DNA from: an uncultured Verrucomicrobiales bacterium
GTDB lineage: Bacteria > Verrucomicrobiota > Verrucomicrobiia > Verrucomicrobiales > Akkermansiaceae
Reading direction: 5' to 3'
NCBI GenBank assembly: GCA_937934595.1
Contig: CALGZA010000050.1
Coordinates: forward strand, 1 to 58,566
DNA: 58,566 nt
A program made the translations under genes and the position numbers. Positions 26,228 to 35,335 of the stretch are shown here, one piece after another. The first letter of the stretch is position 1. Every line of letters starts with the position of its first letter. A model generated the notes under the pieces. That model ran no database searches, was not told the origin of the DNA, and saw only the letters and a program-made list of their open reading frames with translations.

Positions 26228-27879
26228 GGTGTTTCATGTATTATATATTAAATTTATTATTTTTAGGGTTTTTGTCATCGTTGGTATCAGCTTCAGAGGA
26301 AACAGATATCGTAGTTTATGGTGATGGATCAGGGGGAGTGACTGCTGCTGTTCAGGCTGCACGCATGGGTAAGAAGGTGGTCCTGGTGTCTCAGTATGGT
26401 CACTTGGGTGGGTTGACTAGTAGTGGGCTGGGATGGACGGACATTGGGAATACGGCTATTCTTGGAGGGCTTTCACGTGAGTTCTATCACAAAGTTTATA
26501 AATATTATTTAAACGATAAGGCGTGGAATCACCAGCCGAGGAATTTATATCAGAATAAGAATCAGGGTAGGGGCTTGGCTCTTGATCCAAAGAGTGAGCT
26601 GGCTTCTGCATTTGAACCGAAAGTAGCGGAGGCGGTTTTTGATGCTATGGTAAAGGAGGCTGGGGTAAGGGTGATTAAGGGCAGGCTTGATCTGAAGCGA
26701 GGGGTAGAAAAGGTAGAGAAAAAGATTATTGCTATACGTTTGGAGGGTGGGACTGTTTTAAAAGCTAAGATGTTTATTGACGCTTCATATGAAGGCGATT
26801 TACTAGCTGCTGCGGGAGTGTCTTTCTCTGTTGGCCGTGAGTCTAATAGTGAATTTAAAGAGTCAGGTAATGGTATAACTGGACGAGCGAGAAAGAATCA
26901 GATGCGGAAAGGGATAGATCCTTATGTTATAAAAGGAAAGCCTGAGAGTGGGCTTTTGCCTGGGGTGAATGTGACGATGGGAGGGGAGGTTGGTGATGGT
27001 GATCATAGGCTTCAAGCGTATTGTTATCGTATGGTGCTTACTCGTCATGCGTCTAATCGAGTGATGGTGAAGAAGCCATTAGGTTATAAGGATGAGGACT
27101 ATGAGTTATTGTTCAGGACAATAGAGAAGGGGAAGAAGGGTGGTTTTTTTAAGACGAGTATGATGCCAAATCTTAAGACGGATTCTAACAACACAGGTGG
27201 GGTATCCTGTGATTTCATAGGAGGTAACTATGGTGATGGTTGGGACTGGACTACTTTAAGTCACGGTGAGCGTGAAGTTGTGGCTGCGAAGCATAGGGAC
27301 TGGCAGCTTGGTTTGGTATGGACGTTACAGAATCATTCAAGGGTTCCTGAAAAAGTGAGGGAGATACATGCTGGATGGGGTTTACCTAAGGATGAGTTTA
27401 AAGATAATGGTCATTGGCCTTATAATCTTTATGTGAGGGAGGGGCGTAGGATGCGTTCTGATTTAGTGATGACTGAAAACCATTGTAGAGGGAAGTTAGC
27501 AGTAGTTGATCCTGTAGGTATGGGTGCTTATACTTTGGATTCTCATAATACCCAGCGTTTTGTTTATAAGGGAATGGTTCAGAATGAGGGTGATATTCAG
27601 CGTTCTCTGGGAGGGAAGCCTTATGGTATTTCATATCGATCTATTGTGCCGAAGTCTGGTGAGTGTGAGAATCTATTAGTGCCGTGGGCGCTCTCTTCCA
27701 CTCATATTGCTTTTGGCTCTATCAGGATGGAGCCTGTTTATATGGTATTAGGTCAGAGTGCTGGCACTGCAGCTAGTATAGCTCTTGATAGGGATTGTAG
27801 CGTTCAATCTGTGCCATATGATATATTACGACATCGTTTGCTAAGTGATGGTCAGCGATTGCCTGCATTGGTGAAATAG
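26224..27879 (+). CDS. Exported FAD-dependent oxidoreductase (PF12831 type)
   Basis: 551 residues. After a hydrophobic N-terminus that reads as a signal peptide (to about VSA-SEE) comes the FAD-binding Rossmann motif IVVYGDGSGGVTAAVQAARMG at about 29-49, followed by GHLGGLTSSGLGWTD, which is characteristic of the FAD_oxidored family found with glycan-degradation genes. Further on: MFIDASYEGDLLAAAGV, a DPxxMGAYxxDSH-like motif (DPVGMGAYTLDSHN), the CENLLVPWALSSTHIAFGSIRMEP stretch (positions ~485-508), and LGQSAGTAASIAL. The substrate is unknown. Export of a flavoprotein suggests folding with FAD in the periplasm. Coupled to the esterase upstream. Confidence 0.85.
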   Translation: MRCFMYYILNLLFLGFLSSLVSASEETDIVVYGDGSGGVTAAVQAARMGKKVVLVSQYGHLGGLTSSGLGWTDIGNTAILGGLSREFYHKVYKYYLNDKAWNHQPRNLYQNKNQGRGLALDPKSELASAFEPKVAEAVFDAMVKEAGVRVIKGRLDLKRGVEKVEKKIIAIRLEGGTVLKAKMFIDASYEGDLLAAAGVSFSVGRESNSEFKESGNGITGRARKNQMRKGIDPYVIKGKPESGLLPGVNVTMGGEVGDGDHRLQAYCYRMVLTRHASNRVMVKKPLGYKDEDYELLFRTIEKGKKGGFFKTSMMPNLKTDSNNTGGVSCDFIGGNYGDGWDWTTLSHGEREVVAAKHRDWQLGLVWTLQNHSRVPEKVREIHAGWGLPKDEFKDNGHWPYNLYVREGRRMRSDLVMTENHCRGKLAVVDPVGMGAYTLDSHNTQRFVYKGMVQNEGDIQRSLGGKPYGISYRSIVPKSGECENLLVPWALSSTHIAFGSIRMEPVYMVLGQSAGTAASIALDRDCSVQSVPYDILRHRLLSDGQRLPALVK

Positions 27880-28050
27880 GGTGAGTTGAGTGGATTTTCT
27901 GGTAATATGGTAGTCTTTTTTCTCGCTTATGAAGCATAATGAAAATAGCTTTTATGTCATCATCTGTGGTTTACATTCTGGGATTGAATGTGGGCTTTGA
28001 TGAATGGAGTGCTAATTTGCACCTTATTTTAATACTACAATAATAAAAAA

Positions 28051-30447
28051 ATGACTGGGTTACTCTATTTAATCGCTATTTTACTAATGACTGTGGCTCC
28101 TTACGTTGCTGTGGCTCAGACGAAAGGGACTCCTCCAGACTTCACAAAGGGAGGCAGGGTTCCTGCAGGCGCTGTGCATGATTGGAATTTAGGGGCGACG
28201 GGGGCGAGAGGGTGGATGTATAGTGAGGCTATGGTTACAAGTGGTGCTAGGCAGATTAAAGTGACTAAGGTGACTAGCGGATCTCCAGCAGATGGGGTGC
28301 TTAAGGTTGGTGATGTGATACTTGGGGTTTCAGGGAAGCGGTTTTCTTATGATCCGCGTACTGAGTTAGGCAAAGCGTTAGTAGCTGCGGAGGCTAACAG
28401 TGGAAATTTGTCATTGATTCGTTGGCGTGGGGGTAAGACCGAGAATGTGACACTTAAGCTGGCTGTTTTAGGTTCTTACAGTGCAACGGCACCGTATGAT
28501 TGTGCGAAGTCGACGCGAATACTTGTGGAGGGATGTAAGGCGCTGGCAGCGAAGGTAGCTCATCCTTCATACAATGAGAACCCTATAAGTAGGTCGCTAA
28601 ATGCTTTGGCTCTATTAGCTAGTGGTAATCCTGAATATTTGGCATTGCTCAAAAAGGAGGCGAAGTGGGCTTCTGAATATAGGACGAATAGTTTTCAGAC
28701 ATGGTTTTATGGTTATGTTATCTTATTTCTTTCTGAGTATTCCATGGTTACGAATGATGAGACTGTGATGCCGGGGCTGAAGAGGCTTGCTATGGAGGCG
28801 GTGAAGGGACAGAGCGCTATTGGGTCATGGGGTCATAAGTTTGCAAATGCGAAGGGACGTTTGAGTGGTTATGGTATGATGAATTCACCTGGTGTGCCAT
28901 TGACTACCTCATTGGTTATGGCCCGGGCAGCGGGTGTGAAGTCTCAGGCGTTATCAAAGGCGATTGAGCGTAGTGCGAATTTGTTACGCTTTTATGTTGA
29001 TACTGGAGCTATTCCTTATGGAGATCATCATCCATGGATAGAGAACCATGAAGATAATGGGAAATGTGGTATGACTGCGGTTTTATTTAGTCTTTTGAAT
29101 GAGCCTGCTACAGCGGAGTATTTTTCAAGGATGAGTGTGGCTTCTCATGGACCGGAGAGAGATTCTGGGCATACTGGTAATTTTTTCAACATTTTATGGT
29201 CGGTTCCTGCGATTGCTCACTCTGGGCCGCATGCAACTGGTGCTTGGATGAAGGAGTTTGGTGGTTGGTATTTTGATTTAGCACGGCGTTCGGATTTTAC
29301 ATTTCCTTATCAAGGACCGCCTCAGAAGAATAATGATAGCTATCGAAACTGGGACTGTACTGGATTATATTTACTTTCATACGCGATGCCACTGAAGAAG
29401 ATATATCTCACTGGTAAGAAGGCTTCTCCTGTTCCTCAACTATCGGCGAAGGCAGCGCATCAGCTCATACTGGATGGGCGGGGATGGAGTAATGTGGATA
29501 GGTATAGGGCATATGATAAATTAAGTGCGACTTCATTGCTTTACCGTTTGAAGAGCTGGTCACCTGTGGTGCGGGAACGAGCTGCGATAGCTTTTGCTAG
29601 GCGAAAAGGTAAGGCTCCTATAGATGCATTAGTCGCTTTACTAGAATCACCTCAGCTTTATGCTCGCTTGGGGGCATGTCAGGCACTGGCTAAGTTTAGA
29701 GGTAGGTCAGCTCCTGCAGTTCCTGCCCTCAGAATGGCGTTGAAAGCGGATCATTTATGGCTTCGAATTAAGGCAGCAGATGCGTTGGCGGCGATAGGTA
29801 AGCCGGCTATGGTTGCTGTGCCTGAGCTGTTGCATATACTTACGAAGTTGGATAAGAAAAAAGATCCACGGGGTATGGAGCAACGCTATCTCTCATTTGC
29901 GTTGTTTAATCATCGTGATGGTTTGTTAGGTCGCTCACTGGAAGGTGTAGACCGTGCGCAACTATTCAAGGCTGTGAGAGCAGGGTTGAAGAATCAGGAT
30001 GGGCGTGCTCGGGGCAGTTTTAGTTCTGTGTATAGGAATTTGACTTATGCTCAGTTGAAGCCTTTATTGCCTTCAATTTATAAGGCAATAGTGGAGCCGT
30101 CTCCGAGTGGGATTATGTTTTCTGATGAGATCCGGATGAGTGGCTTGAAGTTATTAACCAAGCATCATGTTAGCGAGGGGATTGAGTTATTAGCTGATTA
30201 TGCAAAGAACCAAAAGCCTCATGCGAGTGAGAAGCGGATTGTTGAGGTGATGAATTTGCTTAAGAGCTATGGGGTTCATGGGAAGCGTGTTATACCGAAG
30301 TTGCAGGGTGTTATTACCTACTTTGAGAAAGAGGAAAAAGATTTTCCCAAGCATTTGAGTTTAGGCAAGGCGAAGGTTGTTAGGGAGACGATTAAGGCGA
30401 TACAGGGAACCCGGATAAAACCTACTTTAATCAAGCTGAAGCCATAG
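28051..30447 (+). CDS. Exported PDZ-DUF6288-HEAT protein
   Basis: 798 residues. Signal peptide 1-22; PDZ-like domain at about 65-135 (KVTSGSPADGVLKVGDVILG matches the ligand loop); then an alpha/alpha-toroid domain of the DUF6288 type at about 150-470, with repeated helix pairs and motifs such as GSWGHKFANAKGRLSGYGMMN, PWIENHEDNGKCG, DSGHTGNFFNILWS and NWDCTGLYLLSYA; then HEAT-like helical repeats at about 500-790 (ARLGACQALAKFRGRSAPAVP, RIKAADALAAIGKPA). Fold relatives of the toroid include terpene cyclases and glycan-processing enzymes, but no activity is known for DUF6288. A 171-base gap separates it from the FAD gene, so it may have its own promoter. Confidence 0.82.
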   Translation: MTGLLYLIAILLMTVAPYVAVAQTKGTPPDFTKGGRVPAGAVHDWNLGATGARGWMYSEAMVTSGARQIKVTKVTSGSPADGVLKVGDVILGVSGKRFSYDPRTELGKALVAAEANSGNLSLIRWRGGKTENVTLKLAVLGSYSATAPYDCAKSTRILVEGCKALAAKVAHPSYNENPISRSLNALALLASGNPEYLALLKKEAKWASEYRTNSFQTWFYGYVILFLSEYSMVTNDETVMPGLKRLAMEAVKGQSAIGSWGHKFANAKGRLSGYGMMNSPGVPLTTSLVMARAAGVKSQALSKAIERSANLLRFYVDTGAIPYGDHHPWIENHEDNGKCGMTAVLFSLLNEPATAEYFSRMSVASHGPERDSGHTGNFFNILWSVPAIAHSGPHATGAWMKEFGGWYFDLARRSDFTFPYQGPPQKNNDSYRNWDCTGLYLLSYAMPLKKIYLTGKKASPVPQLSAKAAHQLILDGRGWSNVDRYRAYDKLSATSLLYRLKSWSPVVRERAAIAFARRKGKAPIDALVALLESPQLYARLGACQALAKFRGRSAPAVPALRMALKADHLWLRIKAADALAAIGKPAMVAVPELLHILTKLDKKKDPRGMEQRYLSFALFNHRDGLLGRSLEGVDRAQLFKAVRAGLKNQDGRARGSFSSVYRNLTYAQLKPLLPSIYKAIVEPSPSGIMFSDEIRMSGLKLLTKHHVSEGIELLADYAKNQKPHASEKRIVEVMNLLKSYGVHGKRVIPKLQGVITYFEKEEKDFPKHLSLGKAKVVRETIKAIQGTRIKPTLIKLKP

Positions 30448-30542
30448 TTGATGGGCTTGTATATTATTTATTAGCGAAAGATGTGAGGTTCTGAGGACGT
30501 ATTTGTATATGAGTCAGAAGTAGATAATCTTAAGATATATTC

Positions 30543-31340
30543 ATGAAACCCATATTAAAGAATCATTTTGTATTAGCCGTGATTGTGGCTTTAGTATTTG
30601 CTGTTACGGCAGATTTTAGTTTAGGTAAGGAGCGGTTAGTCGTTAAAGCTGGTGAGAAAATAGCTTTTTTAGGAGATTCTATTACTGCTGCGGGAAATAG
30701 GAAAGATGGCTATGTTACACTAGTTATGTCTGCGCTCAATGAGGAAGGGCTCAAGCTTACTCATGTGCCTGCTGGTAAGGCTGGGCACAGGTCGAACGAT
30801 ATGTTGTCTCGGTTAGATAAAGATGTTATCAGTAAAAAGCCTCATTGGATGGTGTTGAGCTGTGGTGTAAATGATGTGTGGCATTTTACGTTGAAGCTTG
30901 GAGCTCGTTCTTTTACTGGCGTGGGATTAGACGACTATAAGAAGAATGTTAGGCAGATTGTGAAAAAGACGCATGATGCTGGTATTAAGGTGGTTATTTT
31001 GACTTCAACGATGATAGGTGAGGACCCTGAGAAAGAGACGAATAAGAAGCTTATTCCTTATAATGATTTCCTGAGAGAACTAGCTAAAGAGAAGAAGTGT
31101 TTACTGGCTGATCTGAGTAAAGATATGCATCAATTGTTAGAGAGTATGCCTGATGTTAAGGGAAGGGCTCGCATGTTTGGTGAACCTAAGTATGATAGGC
31201 AGATTAAAAATAAGCTGACTTCAGATGGTTGTCATATGAACAAATTGGGTAATATTATGATGGCTAAGGGTGTTTTGAGGACTTTGGGGCTTAGTGATAA
31301 AAAAATATTAGCAGCAGAGAAGAAGTGGCTTCAGCGTTAG
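30543..31340 (+). CDS. Exported SGNH/GDSL esterase
   Basis: 265 residues with a signal peptide (to about SLG-KER). It has all four canonical blocks: AFLGDSIT with Ser46, the Gly-containing block II (AGKAGHRSNDM), CGVNDVWHF with Asn110, and TSDGCHMNKLG with Asp228 and His231. It is therefore expected to be catalytically active, unlike the degenerate protein at 7698-8600. Members of this branch act on rhamnogalacturonan, acyl glycans or lipids; the substrate here cannot be read from sequence. It lies 95 bases after the PDZ-DUF6288 gene and 85 before the DUF1552 gene. Confidence 0.88.
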   Translation: MKPILKNHFVLAVIVALVFAVTADFSLGKERLVVKAGEKIAFLGDSITAAGNRKDGYVTLVMSALNEEGLKLTHVPAGKAGHRSNDMLSRLDKDVISKKPHWMVLSCGVNDVWHFTLKLGARSFTGVGLDDYKKNVRQIVKKTHDAGIKVVILTSTMIGEDPEKETNKKLIPYNDFLRELAKEKKCLLADLSKDMHQLLESMPDVKGRARMFGEPKYDRQIKNKLTSDGCHMNKLGNIMMAKGVLRTLGLSDKKILAAEKKWLQR

Positions 31341-31425
31341 AGTGGTTGAAGTTTTATATGATTATTCTGATTTGTTTAGATGAGAGGGATGATTCTAATT
31401 GTAGCATACAAGCAATACCAATTTT

Positions 31426-32805
31426 ATGACAAATCGACGTGAATTCTTCAAAAAATCAGTAATGGCTGGAGGGGCTCTTGCTGTTTCAGACACTTTATTT
31501 GCAGGATCTGGTAAAGGGGGGCAAAAGCCGAAACGATTTATTTTTATTCGTAAATCGAACGGAACTATACCAAGTCACATGGTGCCACCGTCATTTTCTG
31601 ATGAGGATAAACAAACTGATAGATTAAAGGGAGAGTTGGATATCAAGCTGGAAGGGCATCAGTTGCCTGCTTTTATGAAGCCTGTGGAGTCACTCCAAGC
31701 TAATACGACTATCATACAGGGGTTATCTGGGAGGATGATGAAGATGGATAGTCATCATCCAAAGCACAGTTGCTTGGCACTCGTGAATAGTACAGGCGAG
31801 AAGGCTGATTTTACGCGGGCTTCGTTGGATTACGAGTTAGGCAAGTTATTGCCTTCTCCGTTTGGTCATATTGGTTTTTCTGCTGCGGCTGATACGTTTG
31901 GGATGAAGGCTGGCTATTCGATCAAGTCACCAGGGCTGAGTAATTATGTTTATTGCACACCGAATGTGGCTTATGCGGATATCTTTGGATCAGTTTCAAG
32001 TAATCATTCTGACCAGGTGAAGTTTGCTTTAAAAGATGAGTTACTAAAGTTTTCGGCATCACGGCAGAGGTCTAAGGCTAAATCTGGTAATATGTCTGAG
32101 CATGAGCTGATGAAAATAGGAACTTATGCTGAATCTACTGAGGAGTTAGTGGAAAGGAGTCGTAAGCTTAGGTTAAAGGGAGATGTTCTGAAGCAGTATG
32201 CTCCGAAGTTAGAAGATAAGTATTTTTCTAACAAGATAACTACTTCTGATAAGCAGATAGGGCATGCTGAGATAGCAGTAGCTGCGCTTATTACGGGGGT
32301 AACGAATGTAGTTACGTTAAATATGGATGATACACAGACTCTTTACCCTGAGCTAGGTTTGGAGGGTGGGAATGTTCATGATGTAGGCCATAATAAATCT
32401 GTGAATAAGGTTCCTGCCTTACGTGCGCGTGAGATTATACGTGAGCAGCATATGAAGGTGGTGGCATTGATGGTGGATAAGCTTAAGCAGGTACCTGAGG
32501 GTGATGGGACAATGTTTGATAATACTGTGGTGTATTATATGACGGATTGTGGAGAGGCTCATCATTCAGAGGGTTTTGAGTGGCCGTTTGTAGTGTTTTC
32601 AGGAAAGAACGTTCATCAAGAGTTAGCTGGCCGTTATATTAGGTTACCAAAGTATGCGGCTGATGGGCACAAGACATTAGGTAACTTTTATACGACGATT
32701 CTTAATTCTAGTGGGAATCCTATTGAACATTATGGTAGTTTAGATCCTAAGCTGGATTCACTGAAGTTTGATCAATTGGGTCCTATAAAAGAGTTTTTAG
32801 CATGA
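31426..32805 (+). CDS. Tat-exported DUF1552 protein
   Basis: 459 residues. The N-terminus is a Tat signal (NRREFFKKSVMAGGALAVSD). The remainder matches DUF1552, a family related to DUF1501 and the alkaline-phosphatase fold: KRFIFIRKSNGTIPSHMVPP, PVESLQANTTIIQGLSG, SHHPKHSCLAL, SLDYELGK, the late VVYYMTDCGEAHH with candidate metal-binding His residues, and GNFYTTILNSSG. Its stop overlaps the start of the next gene (ATGA). In PVC bacteria and myxobacteria DUF1552 is regularly paired with a DUF1592/DUF1588 cytochrome, exactly as here. Function unknown. Confidence 0.88.
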   Translation: MTNRREFFKKSVMAGGALAVSDTLFAGSGKGGQKPKRFIFIRKSNGTIPSHMVPPSFSDEDKQTDRLKGELDIKLEGHQLPAFMKPVESLQANTTIIQGLSGRMMKMDSHHPKHSCLALVNSTGEKADFTRASLDYELGKLLPSPFGHIGFSAAADTFGMKAGYSIKSPGLSNYVYCTPNVAYADIFGSVSSNHSDQVKFALKDELLKFSASRQRSKAKSGNMSEHELMKIGTYAESTEELVERSRKLRLKGDVLKQYAPKLEDKYFSNKITTSDKQIGHAEIAVAALITGVTNVVTLNMDDTQTLYPELGLEGGNVHDVGHNKSVNKVPALRAREIIREQHMKVVALMVDKLKQVPEGDGTMFDNTVVYYMTDCGEAHHSEGFEWPFVVFSGKNVHQELAGRYIRLPKYAADGHKTLGNFYTTILNSSGNPIEHYGSLDPKLDSLKFDQLGPIKEFLA

Positions 32806-35294
32806 AGAAGTGTTTGTTATTTTTGCTGGTTGTGCCGGTGTGTTGGGCCTTTTATGTTTCAGCAGGAGATGAGGTTTTTGAGGGGCAAAAATTGGTCAAG
32901 ACTGCTAAGGATAGAGCTGTTTTACCGAAGAATATTCATCACTTCTTGATTGATCATTGTATGGAGTGCCATGATGCTGATACTCAAGAGGGTGGGGTGA
33001 GCTTTGAGGGGCTTGATGTTATGAAAGATGCTGAGCGTGTTAATCTGTTAGGTCAGGTAGAAGAGCAGTTGTATCTTAAGAATATGCCGCCTAAGAAGAG
33101 GGATCCGGTAACGGAGAAAGAGAATCAGATGATGACGCGGTGGATTGATTCTGAATATATAAGGATGCATAAGAAGTCTGTTTTTAAGCAGAAGTTAAAG
33201 AAGCCGAAGTATGGAAATTATGTTTCACACAAGAAACTTTTTTCTGGAGCGATTAAGGAAAAGCCGTGGTCACCGGCACGACGGTGGCTGATAAGTCCTC
33301 ACATATTCAATGAGAAGGTTAAGGAGCTGATAAAGTTACCTGAGCGGATTTTATTTTCACAGGCTATCAGAAGGTCCATACTTAATCCTTTCCATTTGTC
33401 AGATAAGGAGGCGATTCAGTATTACGATAATGAAATTTTGAGTGAGGGACATTTGTCTACTATTCTGGCTAACGCTCAATGGATTGCGGACAAGCAGTTA
33501 GAGGCGATCTTAATCAAGACGGGTAAGGTTACAGCTAAGAAACGGCATAGTGGTGGTAATAGCTACGTTGATGAGTGGAATTTCGAGACTACGGCGATTT
33601 TGGAGGATATCATTACTAGCAAGGAAGCACCTAGTGATACTAAGTTGGAGACAGCGATTCAAGAGCAGTTTGATTTGGTGTTAAATAGGCGAGCTACTGC
33701 AGAGGAATTGAAGATGTTTCTTCAGTTTACTCGGGATAATATTAAGACAGGTGGGCGTGTGATGGGAGTTAGGAATATGTTGGCCTCTGTTTTTATGGAG
33801 GAAGAGATTTATTATCGTAGCGAGTTTGGGCATGGAAAGCCAGATGTTTATGGTAGGAAGTTTTTAGCGCCTAAGGAGGCTGCTTATGCGATCGCTTATG
33901 CTCTGACTGATGCTAGTCCGGATAAGGCTTTAATGAAGGCAGCGGAGGATGGGCGTCTTAGTTCGAAGGCTGATTTTAAACGTGAAGTGTTGAGGTTGCT
34001 GGGGGATAATACTAAGAGATATACTTTGGATGATGAGCTTTGGCATCATCGTTACCGTATATCAAACCCGAGGGTATTACGTTTTTTCCGAGATTTTTTT
34101 GGGTATCCGAAGGCGAGGAAGATATTTAAGGATAGAAACCGATATTGGGGTGTGGTGTATCATCCGGTGCCACATAGACTGGTGCGTGAAGCGGATCAAT
34201 TATTGGAGCATTGGCTCAAGCTGGATCAGAATGTTTTTGAGAACATGTTGGGGTCTGATAAATTTTATGTTTTTCATGATGGCGATAATAAGAAGACGGA
34301 TAGTAAGGTGAAGTCGCTGGCTAGGGGGTTTAAGCAGCATAGGGAAAAGTTAGAAGGTTTGGATTGGAAAAAAGATCCGGAGAAAGCTTTTGTGGCGGCT
34401 GGAATGCTTAAAGCCGTTAAAGATAAGGGTAAAGTCATAAGGCGTAATTCTAGGAATTATCATCTTAAGAAATTGATAAATAAGACAAAGAGTGCTGATG
34501 TGTCTGTGGGTCGTGGTTTCCGTCCAGTTCCTTTTAGGCGCTATGATATGCATGTCCGTCAGACGCATGTCCATACTTATAATATTGATGTACATAACTG
34601 GGATTATGAGACGATTCAGCCATTTTCTTTGCCTAACCGGAAAGGGATTTTAACACACCCTGCATGGCTTATTGCGCAGTCTAAGAATACGGCGAATGAT
34701 CCTGTTCACAGGGGGATGTGGATTTTGAAGACGTTGCTTGCTGGACATGTGCTTGATGTGCCTGTGACGGTAGATGCTGCAGTTCCTGAGCACAAGGATC
34801 TTACATTAAGAGATAGGCTAGCTGGAGTGACTGAGAAGAAGTCATGTTGGAAGTGTCATAAAAAAATGAATCCGTTAGGGTATCCATTTGAGCAGTATAA
34901 TGACTTTGGAGTTTTCCGAGAGGAGGAGTCTTTGGAGTATGAGGAGAATATAATTAAGCCGGGGACACTTAAGCCTAATGTTCCGAATACGTATAAGAAA
35001 GCCCCAGTGAACCCTAGGTCTGTTTTAGTTGATACAGGTGATAAGTCACTAGATGGTGAGGTTTCTGGAGCGGTGGATCTTATGGGGCGTTTGAGTCAAT
35101 CTGAGCTAGTGAGGCAGTCTATTATACGGCATGCTTTCCGTTATTTCATGGGTAGGAATGAGATGCTTTCTGATTCTCAGACTCTGATAGAAGCTGATAA
35201 GGCTTATGTGAGAAGTGGAGGTAGCTTTAATGCGGTAATTGTTTCTCTGCTAACATCAGATTCTTTTGTTTATAGGAAACAAATTGACGATTAG
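32802..35294 (+). CDS. DUF1592/DUF1588/DUF1585-type surface cytochrome
   Basis: 830 residues with signal peptide 1-22. An N-terminal cytochrome c motif CMECHD (about 52-57) sits in the PSCyt-type context GGVSFEGLD...MPPKK. A long middle region follows (DUF1587/PSD5-like and DUF1592, about 150-480; RRATAEELKMFLQF, VFMEEEIYYR, DELWHHRYRISNPRVLRFFRDFFG). DUF1588 is at about 600-710 (RKGILTHPAWLIAQSKNTANDPVHRGMWIL spans ~615-645) with the second site CWKCHKKMNPLGYPFE. DUF1585 ends the protein (HAFRYFMGRNE, LLTSDSFVYRK). It should be extracytoplasmic with two c-type haem sites. It is the functional counterpart of the DUF1549/DUF1553 protein at 20772. Role unknown. Confidence 0.88.
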   Translation: MKKCLLFLLVVPVCWAFYVSAGDEVFEGQKLVKTAKDRAVLPKNIHHFLIDHCMECHDADTQEGGVSFEGLDVMKDAERVNLLGQVEEQLYLKNMPPKKRDPVTEKENQMMTRWIDSEYIRMHKKSVFKQKLKKPKYGNYVSHKKLFSGAIKEKPWSPARRWLISPHIFNEKVKELIKLPERILFSQAIRRSILNPFHLSDKEAIQYYDNEILSEGHLSTILANAQWIADKQLEAILIKTGKVTAKKRHSGGNSYVDEWNFETTAILEDIITSKEAPSDTKLETAIQEQFDLVLNRRATAEELKMFLQFTRDNIKTGGRVMGVRNMLASVFMEEEIYYRSEFGHGKPDVYGRKFLAPKEAAYAIAYALTDASPDKALMKAAEDGRLSSKADFKREVLRLLGDNTKRYTLDDELWHHRYRISNPRVLRFFRDFFGYPKARKIFKDRNRYWGVVYHPVPHRLVREADQLLEHWLKLDQNVFENMLGSDKFYVFHDGDNKKTDSKVKSLARGFKQHREKLEGLDWKKDPEKAFVAAGMLKAVKDKGKVIRRNSRNYHLKKLINKTKSADVSVGRGFRPVPFRRYDMHVRQTHVHTYNIDVHNWDYETIQPFSLPNRKGILTHPAWLIAQSKNTANDPVHRGMWILKTLLAGHVLDVPVTVDAAVPEHKDLTLRDRLAGVTEKKSCWKCHKKMNPLGYPFEQYNDFGVFREEESLEYEENIIKPGTLKPNVPNTYKKAPVNPRSVLVDTGDKSLDGEVSGAVDLMGRLSQSELVRQSIIRHAFRYFMGRNEMLSDSQTLIEADKAYVRSGGSFNAVIVSLLTSDSFVYRKQIDD

Positions 35295-35335
35295 GGACGC
35301 TTTTACTAACGTTACCTAAAGACAACAAAATACTT

